Notes under the pieces: generated by a model
Seen by the model: only the letters and a program-made list of their open reading frames with translations
Databases searched by the model: none
Told to the model about the DNA's origin: nothing
Origin: a virus
DNA length: 64,000 nucleotides
Virus record (IMG/VR): IMGVR_UViG_3300021959_006010
Location: 186,001-250,000 of that record
Direction: 5' to 3' (one strand)
Shown: positions 38,635 to 45,421 of the stretch, piece by piece
How positions within the stretch are numbered: the first letter of the stretch is position 1
Layout of the letters: each line of letters begins with the position of its first letter
Position numbers and translations under genes: made by a program

Positions 38635-38711
38635 CTGCCCTTAGCTCAGCTGGATAGAGCAACAGCCTTCTAAGCTGTGGGTCGTAGGTTCGAATCCTAC
38701 AGGGCAGGCCA
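38635..38711 (+). tRNA. tRNA-Arg (UCU)
   Basis: 77 bases, acceptor CTGCCCT/AGGGCAG, anticodon loop CTTCTAA, encoded CCA. Reads AGA, a codon used often in the AT-rich phage genes. Confidence 0.95.
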
Positions 38712-38715
38712 ATTA

Positions 38716-38799
38716 GCCCGCGTGGTGGAATAGGTAGACACAAGGGACTTAAAATCCCTCGCTTATGGCGTGCCAGTTCGAGTCTGGCCGCGGGCACCA
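38716..38799 (+). tRNA. tRNA-Leu (UAA)
   Basis: 84 bases with long variable arm, acceptor GCCCGCG/CGCGGGC, anticodon loop CTTAAAA, encoded CCA. Reads UUA. Confidence 0.95.
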
Positions 38800-38818
38800 A
38801 ACAAAGAGGAACAGGACA

Positions 38819-38974
38819 ATGATGTGTCCAGAATGTAACATGTCGAAACCTTGGACAAGCTCACGCTGTCCTAACTGCAACCAGAGTGTTGGCATTGTGT
38901 TCGGACTATGGTGGAACACACTTCGAGTGGTACTGACTCTTGCACTGTTCGTTTTTATTGTAAGTTTATTTTAA
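38819..38974 (+). CDS. Zinc-ribbon membrane protein, 51 aa
   Basis: Start at 38819 after AGAGGAACAG. Two CxxC pairs (CPEC, CPNC) form a small zinc ribbon, followed by one membrane segment (VVLTLALFVFIVSLF). Unknown role. Confidence 0.7.
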   Translation: MMCPECNMSKPWTSSRCPNCNQSVGIVFGLWWNTLRVVLTLALFVFIVSLF

Positions 38975-38982
38975 AAAAGTGG

Positions 38983-39010
38983 TTGACAAAGGCAACAAAG
39001 GCTGTATACT
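38983..39010 (+). promoter_or_regulatory. Early promoter
   Basis: TTGACA - 16 - TATACT; leader AGAGGGC before the ATPase. Confidence 0.75.
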
Positions 39011-39046
39011 GTACACAGTTAGATAGAAAACACAGAGGGCAACTAG

Positions 39047-40045
39047 ATGAATATCACTATCGTAGAAGGCACATATAAAATTCGAGGCAACGACACTTCA
39101 GTAGCAGGTCAAACGTTTCCTCTAGTAGAAGAGTTTAGAATGGGTAAGAATGGCGGGTACGTAACTGTTGATGGATCAGCAGTAGCAGGCTTCCCGGATC
39201 GTAATATCAAGATCAAGGTTGTAAGCGCCGACAGTTACGTACCCGCGGGGGAAGGCCCCGCTGATAGACAGCGCGAAGAAAGCGATGAAGAGATCATCGA
39301 ACGAATTCGCACTCGCTTTGACATGCTAAAAGAAATGACCAAGGCTGTCAAGAAGCAAGATGTCAAAGCAATGATCGTAAGTGGCCCTCCAGGTGTTGGT
39401 AAGAGCCACGGCGTAGAAGAAGTACTTGATCGCTATAACACTATGCAGATGTTAGGCGGAGGCAAGCAGTTCGAAGTTATCAAAGGTGCTATGTCGCCCA
39501 TTGGTTTGTACTGCAAGCTTTTCAAGATGGCAGACAAAGGTAAGGTTGTAGTGTTTGACGACTGTGACTCGATCTTCCAGGACGAGCTAAGCCTTAACAT
39601 CCTAAAGGCTGCTCTGGATTCAAAGAAAGATCGTTGGATCCACTGGAACACTGATTCGTTCAAGTTGCGCAACGAAGGTGTGCCAGACAAGTTCAAGTTC
39701 GAAGCAAGTGCGATCTTTATCACGAACCTAAAGTTTGACAAAGTCAAAGGTAAGATGCGTGAGCACTTGGAAGCACTAGAGTCACGCTGTCACTACATGG
39801 ACCTTACCATTGACACAGAACGAGACAAGATGCTCAGAATCAAGCAGGTCATTCGTGACGGTATGCTAGATAGCTATAAGCTGAGTGATGAGATCAAAGA
39901 AGAGATTGTAGACTTCTGCGATATTAATAAGAAGCGACTACGTGAATTGTCCCTAAGAACAGTTTTGAAAGTCGCCGATTTGGCACTTGCCTTTCCAGAT
40001 CGTTGGGAAGCATTTGCCGAAAATACCGTGATGCGTCGAGCCTAG
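39047..40045 (+). CDS. AAA+ ATPase
   Basis: 332 residues. Walker A SGPPGVGKSHG at about 113, Walker B VVFDDCDSIF at about 167, sensor 1 SAIFITNLKF and an Arg-containing SRCHYMDLTI segment. C-terminal helical domain follows. The first 90 residues are beta-rich with an acidic link (RQREESDEEIIER). Similar ATPases are common in marine T4-like phages; the partner is unknown. Its mRNA continues into the four-hairpin RNA. Confidence 0.85.
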   Translation: MNITIVEGTYKIRGNDTSVAGQTFPLVEEFRMGKNGGYVTVDGSAVAGFPDRNIKIKVVSADSYVPAGEGPADRQREESDEEIIERIRTRFDMLKEMTKAVKKQDVKAMIVSGPPGVGKSHGVEEVLDRYNTMQMLGGGKQFEVIKGAMSPIGLYCKLFKMADKGKVVVFDDCDSIFQDELSLNILKAALDSKKDRWIHWNTDSFKLRNEGVPDKFKFEASAIFITNLKFDKVKGKMREHLEALESRCHYMDLTIDTERDKMLRIKQVIRDGMLDSYKLSDEIKEEIVDFCDINKKRLRELSLRTVLKVADLALAFPDRWEAFAENTVMRRA

Positions 40046-40212
40046 CTCCGCTGATTGGTAGACACTGTGAGCGGGTCCGCCCTCAACTTGCTCACAGTAC
40101 ATTGTGGTTGGACCGCCCTCATCCAACTACAGTAGAGTAGACGAACGCCCTCACGCTCTACTCTAATAGTGCCCTCGCAGTGTATGCCCTCACACTGCGG
40201 GGGCTTTTTTTT
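40046..40212 (+). ncRNA. Four-hairpin RNA with GCCCTC in every loop
   Basis: Directly after the ATPase stop codon. Hairpin 1: ACTGTGAGC/GCTCACAGT (40064-40098), loop with GCCCTC at 40079. Hairpin 2: GTGGTTGGA/TCCAACTAC (40104-40130, one GU, extendable by three pairs), loop CCGCCCTCA. Hairpin 3: AGAGTAG/CTACTCT (40134-40164), GCCCTC at 40147. Hairpin 4: 13-bp stem GCCCTCGCAGTGT/ACACTGCGGGGGC (40171-40204, one GU), loop ATGCCCTC, then eight T as terminator. Each loop complements GAGGGC, the motif of early leaders. No separate promoter is visible; it is probably cut from the ATPase mRNA. Confidence 0.85.
40171..40212 (+). terminator. Intrinsic terminator with GCCCTC loop
   Basis: Last hairpin of the four-hairpin RNA, followed by eight T. 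Confidence 0.9.
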
Positions 40213-40223
40213 GAAAAAAATGG

Positions 40224-40252
40224 TTGACAAGCTATAGGTTCGGTGTTATATT
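40224..40252 (+). promoter_or_regulatory. Early promoter
   Basis: TTGACA - 17 - TATATT; leader AGAGGGC. Confidence 0.8.
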
Positions 40253-40289
40253 ATTAGTATAAGTTGAAACACTGTAAGAGGGCAAACAG

Positions 40290-40484
40290 ATGATTAAGGT
40301 ACACAACAGAGGTTACGGAACTGGCGAAGCACGTTACATTCCGTTGAGCGAAGTAAACATCCACACACAAAAGATCTGTGAGTTTACAGGCGCTCCGTAC
40401 ATTATCTTCGAGCACAAAGACTATCCGTTGGGTTCTTTGAGTGCTACATTTGATGGCACCTACTGGGACTGTGATTTAGACTAA
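40290..40484 (+). CDS. Early protein, 64 aa
   Basis: MIKVHNRGYGTGEARYIPLSEVNIH, beta-rich small protein ending in an acidic tail. Unknown. Confidence 0.6.
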   Translation: MIKVHNRGYGTGEARYIPLSEVNIHTQKICEFTGAPYIIFEHKDYPLGSLSATFDGTYWDCDLD

Positions 40485-40495
40485 GGGAGAATACG

Positions 40496-40666
40496 ATGTA
40501 CGAAGATGAGAACGAAGATTTGATCATTGCTGTACTGGAGCAGATCCGCGAGGATGTCAGCAACGGAGACCTCACAGCAATCGAACAGTTGATTGAAATG
40601 CAGGCACCTTACGCACTGCTGAACTTCCTACCTGAAGAGAAACAGAAACAATTTATGGAAGATTAG
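40496..40666 (+). CDS. Early acidic protein, 56 aa
   Basis: ATG behind AAGGGAG, 11 bases after the preceding stop. Helical and acidic (MYEDENEDLIIAVLEQIREDV). Its stop abuts the structured RNA. Confidence 0.6.
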   Translation: MYEDENEDLIIAVLEQIREDVSNGDLTAIEQLIEMQAPYALLNFLPEEKQKQFMED

Positions 40667-40810
40667 GAGACTATTTTCCGGATGCGTCCGTGTAGAGGAC
40701 CCGGCCGGCTAAAAGCACCATTGTTAGTTTCAGTCAAGCTAGAGCGGCAACGTCAATAAGGCCGTGCGGTGCGATTGGAGATACTAGGGGCGTATTCGGA
40801 AAATAGTTTC
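40667..40810 (+). ncRNA. Structured RNA of unknown class
   Basis: A 144-base element closed by a 23-pair stem (40667-40689 with 40788-40810) that includes at least four GU pairs, which points to RNA rather than DNA symmetry. Inside, GCACC (40715-40719) can pair with GGTGC (40768-40772), ATTG with CAAT, and CGGCC (40702-40706) with GGCCG (40760-40764), the last crossing the first as a possible pseudoknot. It lies between a stop codon and the next promoter. Confidence 0.65.
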
Positions 40811-40820
40811 AAATTAGGGG

Positions 40821-40849
40821 TTGACAAATCCCACAGTAGATCATATACT
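40821..40849 (+). promoter_or_regulatory. Early promoter
   Basis: TTGACA - 17 - TATACT; leader AGAGGGC. Confidence 0.8.
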
Positions 40850-40885
40850 GTATATAACAGTTAGGAAATAGCAAGAGGGCAAATC

Positions 40886-41194
40886 ATGCAATTCGTAATT
40901 ACTACACAGTTCCTGGAAAACTACGGCGCACACTGCGAGGACGGTAAGTTCAAGTCCGGCAATGCATATTGGAAGATGAAGGGAGGCACAGACTACTGTG
41001 TGTCAGGTCTTGATCGCATCCAAGATGCGGTTGCGTTCGTGGCAGCCAAGGAGATGCATAATAGCATCGGCGCTAAGGAGTTTCCAGTAGAGTGGAAGAC
41101 CTATGCAGAGTGGGAGCGTGATCTTCCGGAAGACGAGGACTACAGAGAGTTCTTGCTCGAGCAACTGAAACACGTAGACCCGAGGGAGGTGTAA
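40886..41194 (+). CDS. Conserved phage protein, 102 aa
   Basis: MQFVITTQFLENYGAHCEDGKFKSGNAYWKMKGG opens a pattern common in large phages. Ends acidic with LEQLKHVDPREV. Function unknown. Confidence 0.7.
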   Translation: MQFVITTQFLENYGAHCEDGKFKSGNAYWKMKGGTDYCVSGLDRIQDAVAFVAAKEMHNSIGAKEFPVEWKTYAEWERDLPEDEDYREFLLEQLKHVDPREV

Positions 41195-41195
41195 T

Positions 41196-41357
41196 ATGTT
41201 TCGTCAATATTTCGTATACTACGATGGTCGGTTCCAAGGAACTGTAATGGCACTTTCAGAACAGAGTGCGCTGGACAAAGGTTGCCAGATGGTAGGTGTG
41301 AGTGCTAGTGCCTACTCGGGTCGAGCACGCCGTTTGGTAGAAGTAATTCGCAAATAG
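41196..41357 (+). CDS. Small conserved protein, 53 aa
   Basis: ATG behind GGGAGG at the end of the preceding gene. MFRQYFVYYDGRFQGTVMALSEQSALDKGCQMVGVS has the strand-turn-helix form of small phage proteins seen elsewhere. Confidence 0.6.
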   Translation: MFRQYFVYYDGRFQGTVMALSEQSALDKGCQMVGVSASAYSGRARRLVEVIRK

Positions 41358-41360
41358 AGG

Positions 41361-41389
41361 TTGACAAACCGTCAATCCTTTGTTATAGT
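41361..41389 (+). promoter_or_regulatory. Early promoter
   Basis: TTGACA - 17 - TATAGT; leader GAGGGC. Confidence 0.8.
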
Positions 41390-41422
41390 GTATGTATAAG
41401 TTAAACAAACGAGGGCAAAGAT

Positions 41423-41650
41423 ATGTTTAATGCACGAGACGAAGCACTAGAATTGGTAGAGAACGGCGTAGTGTCAGCAGAGTATTTGCTAACAGCCTGC
41501 CTCAAGTATATGTCAACAGACGATGTTGCAGACATGCTAGATGCTAACGAACTTTCCGATCGCTTCCTAGAAGATGACGAGCCAGACGTAGACGAGGCTC
41601 AGGAGTGGGAAGACTTTGGCGAAGTTGGTTACGAACCGGAGTATATCTAA
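41423..41650 (+). CDS. Early acidic protein, 75 aa
   Basis: Helical, acidic (LLTACLKYMSTDDVADMLDANELSDRF) with Asp/Glu-rich tail. Stop overlaps the next start (TAATG). Confidence 0.65.
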   Translation: MFNARDEALELVENGVVSAEYLLTACLKYMSTDDVADMLDANELSDRFLEDDEPDVDEAQEWEDFGEVGYEPEYI

Positions 41651-41811
41651 TGGCAGGAGCAGACAACACTCGTCGCATTTACATCACAGTCGCGCTGGAG
41701 ATACTGCGTGACGCAAACGAACAGGAAGTAATCGCAGAGTGCGATTACACCTTTGAACATCCCGACATTGTCGATACGGAAATTATGGGAGAGGACGAAT
41801 ACTATGCCTAA
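41650..41811 (+). CDS. Early acidic protein, 53 aa
   Basis: Start coupled to the previous stop. MAGADNTRRIYITVALEILRDAN, then a negatively charged end. It overlaps the next gene by eight bases. Confidence 0.6.
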   Translation: MAGADNTRRIYITVALEILRDANEQEVIAECDYTFEHPDIVDTEIMGEDEYYA

Positions 41812-42355
41812 TTGGTGCAATAACTCATTTTCAATCACCGGCTCTACTGAGTCAATCAAAGAACTGTGGGACACAGCACAGACTGCCGACAACGGTGAAT
41901 TCGGCTTGCTCAATGCTATTATGCCAATGCCCAAAGAGCTAGAAGGCACAACGGCTCCTAGCGAAGGTGGCGACAACTGGTATAACTGGCGAGTAGAGAA
42001 CTGGGGCACCAAGTGGGAGGTCTCAGACGAAGGACTCGAGTATACGGATCACGGAGATGGCACTGCATCAATCGATGGTTGGTTTGACAGTGCATGGGCT
42101 CCACCCATTGGTGTGTATGAGCAATTGGCTGCCGACTTTGACTCGTGTGTGATCGAGTGCTCTTACTACGAGCCCGGCATGGACTTCGGAGGCTTTTGGT
42201 CAAGTGAGAAAGGAGACATCTACTTTGAAAGCCTAGACGATATGCTAAAAGAAGATCCGGACACTTGGAGCGACGAGTTCCGAGAATTTGAAGCAGAGTA
42301 TGATCTGCTGTCAGAAGAGTGGCGCTTCGAAGACGAAGAAGTAGAATTAGATTAA
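41804..42355 (+). CDS. Api92-like ferredoxin-fold protein
   Basis: 183 residues starting MPNWCNNSFSITGS, the signature of the Api92-like ferredoxin-like domain of phages. Later VENWGTKWEVSD and FDSAWAPPIGVYEQLAADFD also fit. The family is common in phages and plasmids; its role is not clear. Start at 41804 is set by homology of the MPNWC opening. Confidence 0.82.
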   Translation: MPNWCNNSFSITGSTESIKELWDTAQTADNGEFGLLNAIMPMPKELEGTTAPSEGGDNWYNWRVENWGTKWEVSDEGLEYTDHGDGTASIDGWFDSAWAPPIGVYEQLAADFDSCVIECSYYEPGMDFGGFWSSEKGDIYFESLDDMLKEDPDTWSDEFREFEAEYDLLSEEWRFEDEEVELD

Positions 42356-42364
42356 AAAAAGAGG

Positions 42365-42393
42365 TTGACACAGTGAGCCATTGGTGCTATAGT
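42365..42393 (+). promoter_or_regulatory. Early promoter
   Basis: TTGACA - 17 - TATAGT; leader GGAGGGC. Confidence 0.8.
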
Positions 42394-42418
42394 ATAGATA
42401 ACAGTTAGGAGGGCACCT

Positions 42419-42679
42419 ATGGCTTACTGGACACACACCGTCAAACCAATTGGTTGTTTCGTAGAGAAAGAGGTAGGCAACTACTTCGAGTATAGCGTCA
42501 ACGACGATCCACTCACAGGCTTCAACGAAGACTTCCCACACAAGATTTGGGTAGGAGACGGCTACCGTTATGGAAATGTCAAGAAGACGGTTGCTGTGAT
42601 CTGTGTAGACGAAGACGAATACGGCTTGCCTGTAGTAGAGAAGTGGTTCTTGAAAAAGAATACAGCTTATGCAAATTAG
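42419..42679 (+). CDS. Early protein, 86 aa
   Basis: Begins MAYWTHTVKPIGCFVEKEVGNYFEYSVND; aromatic and acidic, beta-rich. Unknown. Confidence 0.6.
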   Translation: MAYWTHTVKPIGCFVEKEVGNYFEYSVNDDPLTGFNEDFPHKIWVGDGYRYGNVKKTVAVICVDEDEYGLPVVEKWFLKKNTAYAN

Positions 42680-42682
42680 GGG

Positions 42683-42711
42683 TTGACAAAACACTAGACT
42701 GAGTGCATACT
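42683..42711 (+). promoter_or_regulatory. Early promoter
   Basis: TTGACA - 17 - CATACT; leader GGAGGGC. Confidence 0.75.
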
Positions 42712-42745
42712 GTATATATAGTTAGAAATTAGGAGGGCTCCTACA

Positions 42746-42961
42746 ATGGCAACAGAATTAAAAAGCACAACAGAAGATGTTAGCTTGACACGCTTTTGGG
42801 GCGGCGAAGCTCGCGGCACTTGTGTACAGGTTACAACAACCTACACAGCAGATCCAAAAGACTTCTTTAAGCATATAAGTTTGACACGCGAAGAGGCTGC
42901 AAGTGTAGCAGCCGACTTGATGAAGTTTGCACAAGGCACAGAAGAGGAGCACTGGGCATGA
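42746..42961 (+). CDS. Early protein, 71 aa
   Basis: Beta-hairpin region (SLTRFWGGEARGTCVQVTTTY) then a helix (LTREEAASVAADLMKFAQG). Overlaps the next start (ATGA). Confidence 0.65.
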   Translation: MATELKSTTEDVSLTRFWGGEARGTCVQVTTTYTADPKDFFKHISLTREEAASVAADLMKFAQGTEEEHWA

Positions 42962-43164
42962 TTAAGTCACTATTGGTTGGATTGTTTGTAGGCGGCGCAT
43001 TGTTTGTTCTTGCAGACTATGCGCTTTCGATTCCAGACGTAAAGATGAGCTATGCTACAAACACCTGCGTAGAAGTTATCAATTATCCTAGTACGCTGTT
43101 TGGCACTACCAACTTCAGCTGTGAGTTGATGCCAACAAAATTTAATCACATTTGGGTAAAATAG
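42958..43164 (+). CDS. Small membrane or exported protein, 68 aa
   Basis: Starts MIKSLLVGLFVGGALFVLADYALS, a membrane segment or signal anchor, followed by a part with two cysteines. Unknown role. Confidence 0.6.
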   Translation: MIKSLLVGLFVGGALFVLADYALSIPDVKMSYATNTCVEVINYPSTLFGTTNFSCELMPTKFNHIWVK

Positions 43165-43167
43165 GGG

Positions 43168-43196
43168 TTGACAAAACCCCTAGCTGGTGGTATACT
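43168..43196 (+). promoter_or_regulatory. Early promoter
   Basis: TTGACA - 17 - TATACT; leader GAGGGT. Confidence 0.75.
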
Positions 43197-43228
43197 GTAT
43201 ATAACAGTTAGGAAACGAGGGTTAGAAA

Positions 43229-43579
43229 ATGAAAAAATTCGCAATCAACACAGCAAGCAATCTAATGTCAGCAGCCGTAATTGGCGGCGTATTGTTGTTC
43301 GCGGCGGCACCAGCACACGCTTGGGGCGAACGTGAGCAAGGCATTCTTACTGGAGTGATTGGCACACTGATCATCCAAGACATCAATCGTGGCAACAACG
43401 GTCACACCACACACGGTCATCAGCATCCGCAACAGCCTGTAGTCATCCAGCACACCACTCGCAACTGCGGCGTTGAAGTTCGCACAGTATACACAGACGG
43501 TGGCACACGTTCGATTACCGATACTGTTGATGCGTGTACTGGTCGATTGATTCAACGTGTAGAACGCAAGAGCTGGTAA
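43229..43579 (+). CDS. Secreted His-rich protein, 116 aa
   Basis: Signal peptide with cleavage after AAAPAHA. The mature part has a Gly/Ala segment and a His-rich stretch (HTTHGHQHPQQP), then two cysteines (NCGVEV, DACTG). It could bind metal in the periplasm. No family recognised. Confidence 0.65.
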   Translation: MKKFAINTASNLMSAAVIGGVLLFAAAPAHAWGEREQGILTGVIGTLIIQDINRGNNGHTTHGHQHPQQPVVIQHTTRNCGVEVRTVYTDGGTRSITDTVDACTGRLIQRVERKSW

Positions 43580-43580
43580 T

Positions 43581-43760
43581 ATGTATATAGTCGAAGACAA
43601 CGACGGTCGTACGATTGCAATATGCAGTCGGCTAGAAGATGCTCGTGCATACACGGCAACCAACCTTGATAATGTAACCTATACCATAAAGGAAAACACA
43701 TGCAATTCTTCGAAGCAACAGAACAGCAACGAAAGCTCGCAGACATCGGCCGACAAATGA
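43581..43760 (+). CDS. Small early protein with overlapping 3' end
   Basis: ATG one base after the preceding stop. First 40 residues (MYIVEDNDGRTIAICSRLED) look real; the last 20 are Ser/Asn/Gln-rich and overlap the next gene by 61 bases, where that gene's start lies. Confidence 0.5.
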   Translation: MYIVEDNDGRTIAICSRLEDARAYTATNLDNVTYTIKENTCNSSKQQNSNESSQTSADK

Positions 43761-43969
43761 TGGACTGGAGCGAGAACTACGGTCGCACCCAAGGCCTACG
43801 AGACGTAACGGACAACGGCCTGCGAACACTGAACGAAATGAGTCACGTGGGCAACATGCTCACTCACTACGGTGCTCCTTATGGAACTAGTTCCAAAGAC
43901 TTCTCAGAAGCAGACCGCAAATTAATTGCTCAGTTCCTACAGAAAGAGGTTGACATCGAGCGCAAGTGA
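43700..43969 (+). CDS. Early protein, 89 aa
   Basis: Helical (FFEATEQQRKLADIGRQMMDWSENYG). Its last codons (KEVDIERK) hold the -35 box of the next promoter. Confidence 0.6.
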   Translation: MQFFEATEQQRKLADIGRQMMDWSENYGRTQGLRDVTDNGLRTLNEMSHVGNMLTHYGAPYGTSSKDFSEADRKLIAQFLQKEVDIERK

Positions 43970-43978
43970 TGGTATACT
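43950..43978 (+). promoter_or_regulatory. Early promoter inside a gene end
   Basis: TTGACA - 17 - TATACT; -35 box within the upstream gene. Leader AGAGGGC. Confidence 0.8.
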
Positions 43979-44011
43979 GTATATAACAGTTAAGCAATAG
44001 AGGGCAAAACT

Positions 44012-44287
44012 ATGCGTAAACTACAGCAATTCGTCGACGATCAGAACGTGTGGAGATCACTCTTCAACACTGCAGAGATCACTTTCCCACTAAGCCAAGC
44101 ACATGTAAACGACTTAGGCAAGAGCATTGACTCAAAGCTTTCGCCAGAAAACCTACATCAAGACGGAGAGCGCGACTACAAAGAAGCGATCCGCATTGGC
44201 AACTACCTTAACGATGTACTGGACGAGCTGAATGCATACTGCAAACAGAACAGTCTAGTAGAACCAACTGTATGGGAGGCATGGTAA
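44012..44287 (+). CDS. Early protein, 91 aa
   Basis: MRKLQQFVDDQNVWRSLFNTAEITFP, mostly helical. Stop overlaps the next start (TAATG). Confidence 0.6.
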   Translation: MRKLQQFVDDQNVWRSLFNTAEITFPLSQAHVNDLGKSIDSKLSPENLHQDGERDYKEAIRIGNYLNDVLDELNAYCKQNSLVEPTVWEAW

Positions 44288-44532
44288 TGAACCTAGCACA
44301 AACATTCTTCCAGGCTGTTAACAAACCTGAGAACTGGTACAAAGAAGACGGCATGAGCCGCATCAATTGGAACTTCGTAGACGCTGACTGCTACATGGCA
44401 TGCGGCAGAGAGTATCCAACAACAGATGCATTCTACGACGAGTGGAACGCATTGTGCGACATCTATGTTGCAAGCTATAACAGCCACAGTCTACAAATGA
44501 ACCAAATACTGGTTGACACAGTACCGGCTTGA
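44287..44532 (+). CDS. Early protein, 81 aa
   Basis: Begins MNLAQTFFQAVNKPENWYKEDG, coupled to the gene before. Last codons (LVDTVPA) contain the next -35 box. Confidence 0.6.
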   Translation: MNLAQTFFQAVNKPENWYKEDGMSRINWNFVDADCYMACGREYPTTDAFYDEWNALCDIYVASYNSHSLQMNQILVDTVPA

Positions 44533-44541
44533 AGCTATACT
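44513..44541 (+). promoter_or_regulatory. Early promoter inside a gene end
   Basis: TTGACA - 17 - TATACT; -35 box within the upstream gene. Leader AGAGGGC. Confidence 0.8.
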
Positions 44542-44577
44542 GTAAGAGTAAGTTAAACAAAGCAAGAGGGCATTGCA

Positions 44578-44922
44578 ATGAACTACACTGTAAACGAAAT
44601 CCAAAACATCCTAGCAGAAGCAACTGAAGCAGCCTACACTGCCGCGGACGCATTTGAACAGGAATACTTTCCGGACAACGGCTGGGGAGCATGTGGCTTT
44701 GCTTGGGTAGACATATTCGGCATTAAAGGCAACACCAAGCTGGGCCGTGCGCTTAAGGCAGCAGGCATTACTAAGAGCTACAACGGCGCACACCAAATAT
44801 GGAACCCGTCAAAGTATCCTACACAGAATGTAGACACACTAGAAGCAGGTGCACGAGCGGCAGCAGATGTGTTCCGCAAGTATGGCTTTGACAAAACATA
44901 CGCAGGCAGTCGACTAGACTAA
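44578..44922 (+). CDS. Conserved early protein, 114 aa
   Basis: MNYTVNEIQNILAEATEAAYTAADAFEQEYFPDNGWGACGFAWVDI: helix followed by a Gly-rich turn. Ends FRKYGFDKTYAGSRLD. Last gene of the block before a terminator. Confidence 0.65.
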   Translation: MNYTVNEIQNILAEATEAAYTAADAFEQEYFPDNGWGACGFAWVDIFGIKGNTKLGRALKAAGITKSYNGAHQIWNPSKYPTQNVDTLEAGARAAADVFRKYGFDKTYAGSRLD

Positions 44923-44948
44923 TACGATCAAACAGTAGAGAGACTAGG

Positions 44949-44976
44949 GGCAAGTTCTAACGCTTGCCTTTTTTCT
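44949..44976 (+). terminator. Intrinsic terminator
   Basis: GGCAAG/CTTGCC stem followed by six T; ends the early block. Confidence 0.8.
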
Positions 44977-44979
44977 TTT

Positions 44980-45421
44980 CAAAATAAAAAAATAAAAAAA
45001 TTTTTTCTCGAGGGGGGCCGGGGCTTATATAAAAAGTCTTGTAAAAACAAGCACTTAGCTTAATGAGCAGTTTTAAAAATGGTGTGATGCAAAATCACCA
45101 CCTCACTTCTATAAGTACTCCACCACAATTTTTTGCGCAGCAGATTTTTTTACCCTGTAGACCCATTTCGGACAATGTATATAAAAGCCTCTACACAATA
45201 AGCGTATACTCGCGCAACACAATAAGCGTAGGGAGCTCTTGTGTAACAAAGCGAGCTCTGCGTAACACACACGTGAGTGCAAGAGTCGCTTCCTGAAAGG
45301 AAAGACTCTCCAACGAGCGTGTTAGTTGTCGCTTTGCGAAGCAAAAGACGACTTTGAGTTTGCTCATATATAGCGTGTACTACAGAACCTCTACAGTGTG
45401 CGCTATACAGTGATAAGTAAT
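44980..45421. other. Non-coding region with repeats
   Basis: About 440 bases without a convincing gene. It has an A/T run (44983-45007), a partial copy of the AAACAAGCACTTA element (45044), two CACAATAAGCGTA direct repeats (about 45194 and 45218), GAGCTC arms (45234/45253), an AGAGTC...GACTCT hairpin (45282-45309) and a TTTGC-GAA-GCAAA mini-hairpin (45333-45345). Confidence 0.5.

Noticed and set aside
40667-40810. MITE-like mobile element with terminal inverted repeats
   Set aside because: The arms pair with several GU wobbles and there are no target-site duplications, so RNA structure is more likely.
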